Shown here in pieces: positions 61,663-64,000 of a stretch of DNA of 64,000 bases. Position numbers and translations under genes: made by a program. The stretch comes from JBCBKU01 sp038521345 (GTDB taxonomy: Bacteria > Pseudomonadota > Alphaproteobacteria > Rhodobacterales > Rhodobacteraceae). The DNA is taken from the NCBI GenBank assembly GCA_038521345.1, contig JBCBKU010000009.1, positions 1 through 64,000 on the forward strand. The letters are read 5' to 3'. The notes beneath the pieces were generated by a model. That model saw only the letters and a list, made by a program, of their open reading frames with translations, was not told the DNA's origin and made no database searches. The number at the start of each line of letters is the position of its first letter. Positions within the stretch are counted from its first letter, which is position 1.

Positions 61663-63006
61663 ATGCTTCGTCGCCTTGGCTTGGCCGGCTTGGCCAGTTT
61701 GTCGATTGCTGTTCCTGGCAAAGCCGCCGAGATCACAGACTTCATTCTCGACAATGGACTTGAGGTCGTGGTGCTTGAAGACCACCGGGCACCGGTGGTT
61801 GTGCAAATGCTTTGGTATCGGGTCGGTGCCGCGGACGAGCCGCCGGGCCAGTCAGGCATCGCACACTATCTTGAGCATCTCCTGTTCAAGGGCACCGATA
61901 CCGTGGATTCGGGCGAATTTCAGGCCTTGGTCGCGGCAAACGGGGGATCCGACAATGCATTCACGGCGCAGGATTACACGGGGTACTTTCAGCGTGTGGC
62001 CGCGGACCGACTGGATCTCATGATGCAGTTCGAGGCCGACAGGATGACCAATCTGAAAGTCGATCCGGCCGAGGCTCTGACAGAGCGCGATGTCGTGCTT
62101 GAAGAGCGCAACCAACGGACCGAGACGGAGCCCGGTGCATTGTTCAACGAACAGCGCCAGGCCGCCCAGTACATCGCCCATCCCTATGGGATACCGATTG
62201 TTGGCTGGCGTCATGAGATCGAACGGCTGACCCTCGACGATGCCATGGCCTTCTACGACACGCACTATGCGCCGAACAATGCCATCTTGATCGTTGCGGG
62301 GGATGTCGAACCCGACGAGGTGCGCCAACTCGCCGAGATTCATTACGGTCCGATCCCCGCGAACCCGGTGATCGGACCGCGCGACCGGGTGGACGAGCCC
62401 CCGCATCTCGCAGAACGGCGGGTGATGTTCTCGGATCCGCGCGTCGCGCAGCCATATGTCGTGCGCACCTATCTTGTGCCAGAACGCGATCCGGGCGCTC
62501 AGGACGATGCAGCGGCGCTGCGGCTTTTGTCCGAGGTTCTGGGCGGATCGTCGGCCACGTCCGTACTGGGACAGTCACTCGAGTTTAAAGACAAGTCGGC
62601 GGTCTACACATCGGCATTTTACTCCGGGACTTCATTGGACGATACAACTTTCGGCTTTGTGGTGGTTCCCGCCGAAGGCCGCTCCTTGGCCGATGCAGAG
62701 GCGGATCTGGACCGCGTCCTGACAGAGTTTATCGAGACTGGTGTGGATCCTGTTCAGCTTGAGCGCATAAAGATGCGGATCCGCGCGAACCAGATCTATG
62801 CAGAGGACGACATATCCGCGCTTGCACGGCGTTATGGGGCCGCCCTGACTTCGGGTTTGACAGTGGCGGATGTCCAGGCGTGGCCCGACATACTGCAGTC
62901 TGTGACGGGGGACCAGATTGTCGCGGCAGCCGAGCGGTTCCTGCGGGATGAAGTCTCGGTCACCGGCTGGTTCATGGGAGAAGGTGATCAGGAGGTAACC
63001 CAATGA
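61663..63006 (+). CDS. M16 zinc peptidase, active subunit
   Basis: 447 residues from ATG 61663 with AAGGAG ahead. Signal peptide at ~1-22, then the inverted zinc motif HYLEH at 68-72 and the distant Glu in TERDVVLEERNQR. A two-lobed M16B protein such as pitrilysin relatives, acting in the periplasm on small peptides. The second M16 gene overlaps its stop by four bases (ATGA), so the two form a coupled pair. Confidence 0.93.
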   Translation: MLRRLGLAGLASLSIAVPGKAAEITDFILDNGLEVVVLEDHRAPVVVQMLWYRVGAADEPPGQSGIAHYLEHLLFKGTDTVDSGEFQALVAANGGSDNAFTAQDYTGYFQRVAADRLDLMMQFEADRMTNLKVDPAEALTERDVVLEERNQRTETEPGALFNEQRQAAQYIAHPYGIPIVGWRHEIERLTLDDAMAFYDTHYAPNNAILIVAGDVEPDEVRQLAEIHYGPIPANPVIGPRDRVDEPPHLAERRVMFSDPRVAQPYVVRTYLVPERDPGAQDDAAALRLLSEVLGGSSATSVLGQSLEFKDKSAVYTSAFYSGTSLDDTTFGFVVVPAEGRSLADAEADLDRVLTEFIETGVDPVQLERIKMRIRANQIYAEDDISALARRYGAALTSGLTVADVQAWPDILQSVTGDQIVAAAERFLRDEVSVTGWFMGEGDQEVTQ

Positions 63007-64000
63007 TCCGCTTCGCACTCGCGGCGGTCGCCGTTCTGTTTGCTGCAATCCCGGCGCGGGCCGCCGTCTACATCCAGGAAATCACGTCGCCCGGTGGCAT
63101 CACGGCCTGGTTGGTAGAAGAGCACACAATCCCGTTTGCCGCACTCGAGATCCGCTTCAAGGGTGGCGGGACGCTGGATGCACCCGGCAAGCGCGGCGCC
63201 GTCAACATGATGACGGGGCTTCTCGAGGAGGGAACCGGAGATCTGGATGCCCAGGCCTTTGCCGCAGCACGGGAAAGTCTGGCGGCGAGCTTTGGCTTCG
63301 ATGCGCGAGATGGTTCGCTTTCGGTTTCGGCCCGCTTCCTTACCGAGAACCGCGATGAGGCTATCGGCCTACTTCGCGGTGCAATGGTCGAGCCGGCCTT
63401 CGATCCGGACGCGATCGAGCGGGTTCGCGCACAGATCCTCTCCATTCTCGGCTCGGAGGCAAAGGATCCCAACGAGATCGCGCGGAGGACCTTCGATGAA
63501 CTCGCCTTTGGGGACCACCCTTATGGGTCGCAGATCAACGGGACGCCGGAGTCCGTCGCAGCGCTGACACGGGATGATCTTTTGGCGGCACACCGGGCGA
63601 CCATGGCGCGAGATCGCGTTTTTGTTGGGGCTGTCGGCGATATTACACCGGAAGAACTGGGTGCGCTTTTGGATACCGTTTTGGGCGATCTGCCCGAGAC
63701 CGGCGCTCCGCAGGTTGACCGTGCGCCTAATCTTCTTTCTGGCGGCGTAACCGTTGTGCCGTTTGATACGCCTCAGTCGGTTCTGTTGTTTGGGCACGAG
63801 GGCATCACGCGCGACGATCCCGATTTTTTTGCGGCATTTGTTGCCAACCAGATCCTTGGCGGGTCGGGTTTGCGGTCGCGCCTCACGCGGGAGGTTCGTG
63901 TCAATCGTGGCCTCACCTACGGCATCGGGTCTTACCTCGTGAACATGGATCAGGCTGATCTTGTCCTTGGCCAGACCTCGACCGTGAATGCGCGCGTTTC
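63003..64000 (+). CDS. M16 peptidase-like protein, inactive-type partner, cut by right edge
   Basis: About 332 residues visible of a longer protein. Signal peptide MIRFALAAVAVLFAAIPARA. The zinc motif is absent: the matching segment reads NMMTGLLEEGTG. The C-terminal lobe starts with GSGLRSRLTREVRVNRGLTYG. M16B pairs usually have one catalytic and one helper subunit; this is the helper. The stop codon lies beyond the window. Confidence 0.92.
   Translation, partial: MIRFALAAVAVLFAAIPARAAVYIQEITSPGGITAWLVEEHTIPFAALEIRFKGGGTLDAPGKRGAVNMMTGLLEEGTGDLDAQAFAAARESLAASFGFDARDGSLSVSARFLTENRDEAIGLLRGAMVEPAFDPDAIERVRAQILSILGSEAKDPNEIARRTFDELAFGDHPYGSQINGTPESVAALTRDDLLAAHRATMARDRVFVGAVGDITPEELGALLDTVLGDLPETGAPQVDRAPNLLSGGVTVVPFDTPQSVLLFGHEGITRDDPDFFAAFVANQILGGSGLRSRLTREVRVNRGLTYGIGSYLVNMDQADLVLGQTSTVNARV

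Overview
The window reads as a chromosomal segment of an alphaproteobacterium of the order Rhodobacterales (roseobacter type). It is GC-rich and gene-dense. The evidence is the set of small families typical of that group (DUF2125, DUF3576, DUF3035, a short Gly/Asp-rich porin, VPLPA-CTERM, SdhAF4, HspQ) and the cluster layouts leuS/lptE/holA, amidase/aminotransferase/ftsK/lolA and rbfA/truB/rpsO/pnp. I found no rRNA, tRNA, CRISPR array, insertion sequence or prophage. No gap between genes exceeds 300 bases.

Layout: 1-3.0 kb holds a TPR protein that runs off the left edge and an arsR-arsC-aqpS arsenic operon. 3.1-6.8 kb holds cysQ, pmbA and a DUF2125 protein. 6.9-10 kb holds an SDR/crotonase pair, a small HNH protein and a MscS channel. 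10-16.9 kb is a long minus-strand run: DUF3576 lipoprotein, leuS, a quinone reductase-like gene, lptE, holA, a glutathione transferase-like gene and a membrane protein. 17-21.3 kb holds a porin, the YggS PLP protein, an L,D-transpeptidase, ribA and an orphan response regulator. 21.4-25.4 kb holds an exporter, an SDR, xth and a methyltransferase. 25.6-36.2 kb holds cnoX, a LON protein, UPF0434, ubiH, an amidase, an aminotransferase, ftsK, lolA, a transglycosylase-like lipoprotein and an AEC carrier.

36.3-45.4 kb is mainly stress, detoxification and signalling: hspQ, gamma-glutamyltransferase, an RsbW-like kinase with a STAS antagonist, free-methionine sulfoxide reductase, rluA, a quinone-detoxification-like esterase and dioxygenase pair, an aldehyde dehydrogenase, a 1-Cys peroxiredoxin and a VPLPA-CTERM esterase. 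45.6-54.2 kb is the translation/RNA cluster pnp, rpsO, truB, rbfA. It is interrupted twice: by a LysR/SbtA-family transporter pair between rpsO and pnp, and by an acidic surface-type protein plus a DUF1643 gene between truB and rpsO. 54.3-64 kb holds dapB, a small secreted protein, sdhAF4, rsmB, a heparinase II/III-like protein, purH, lspA, a DUF3035 lipoprotein and two M16 peptidase genes, the second cut by the right edge.

Most of the window is housekeeping: envelope building (lptE, lolA, lspA, LdtA-like, ftsK), ribosome biogenesis and redox defence. The less ordinary parts are the arsenic operon without an Acr3 or ArsB pump, the interrupted rpsO-pnp locus, the orphan partner-switch pair, paired dyad repeats upstream of the sorted esterase, and the N-terminal half of the TPR protein. 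I see no clear multi-gene system that is wholly undescribed.
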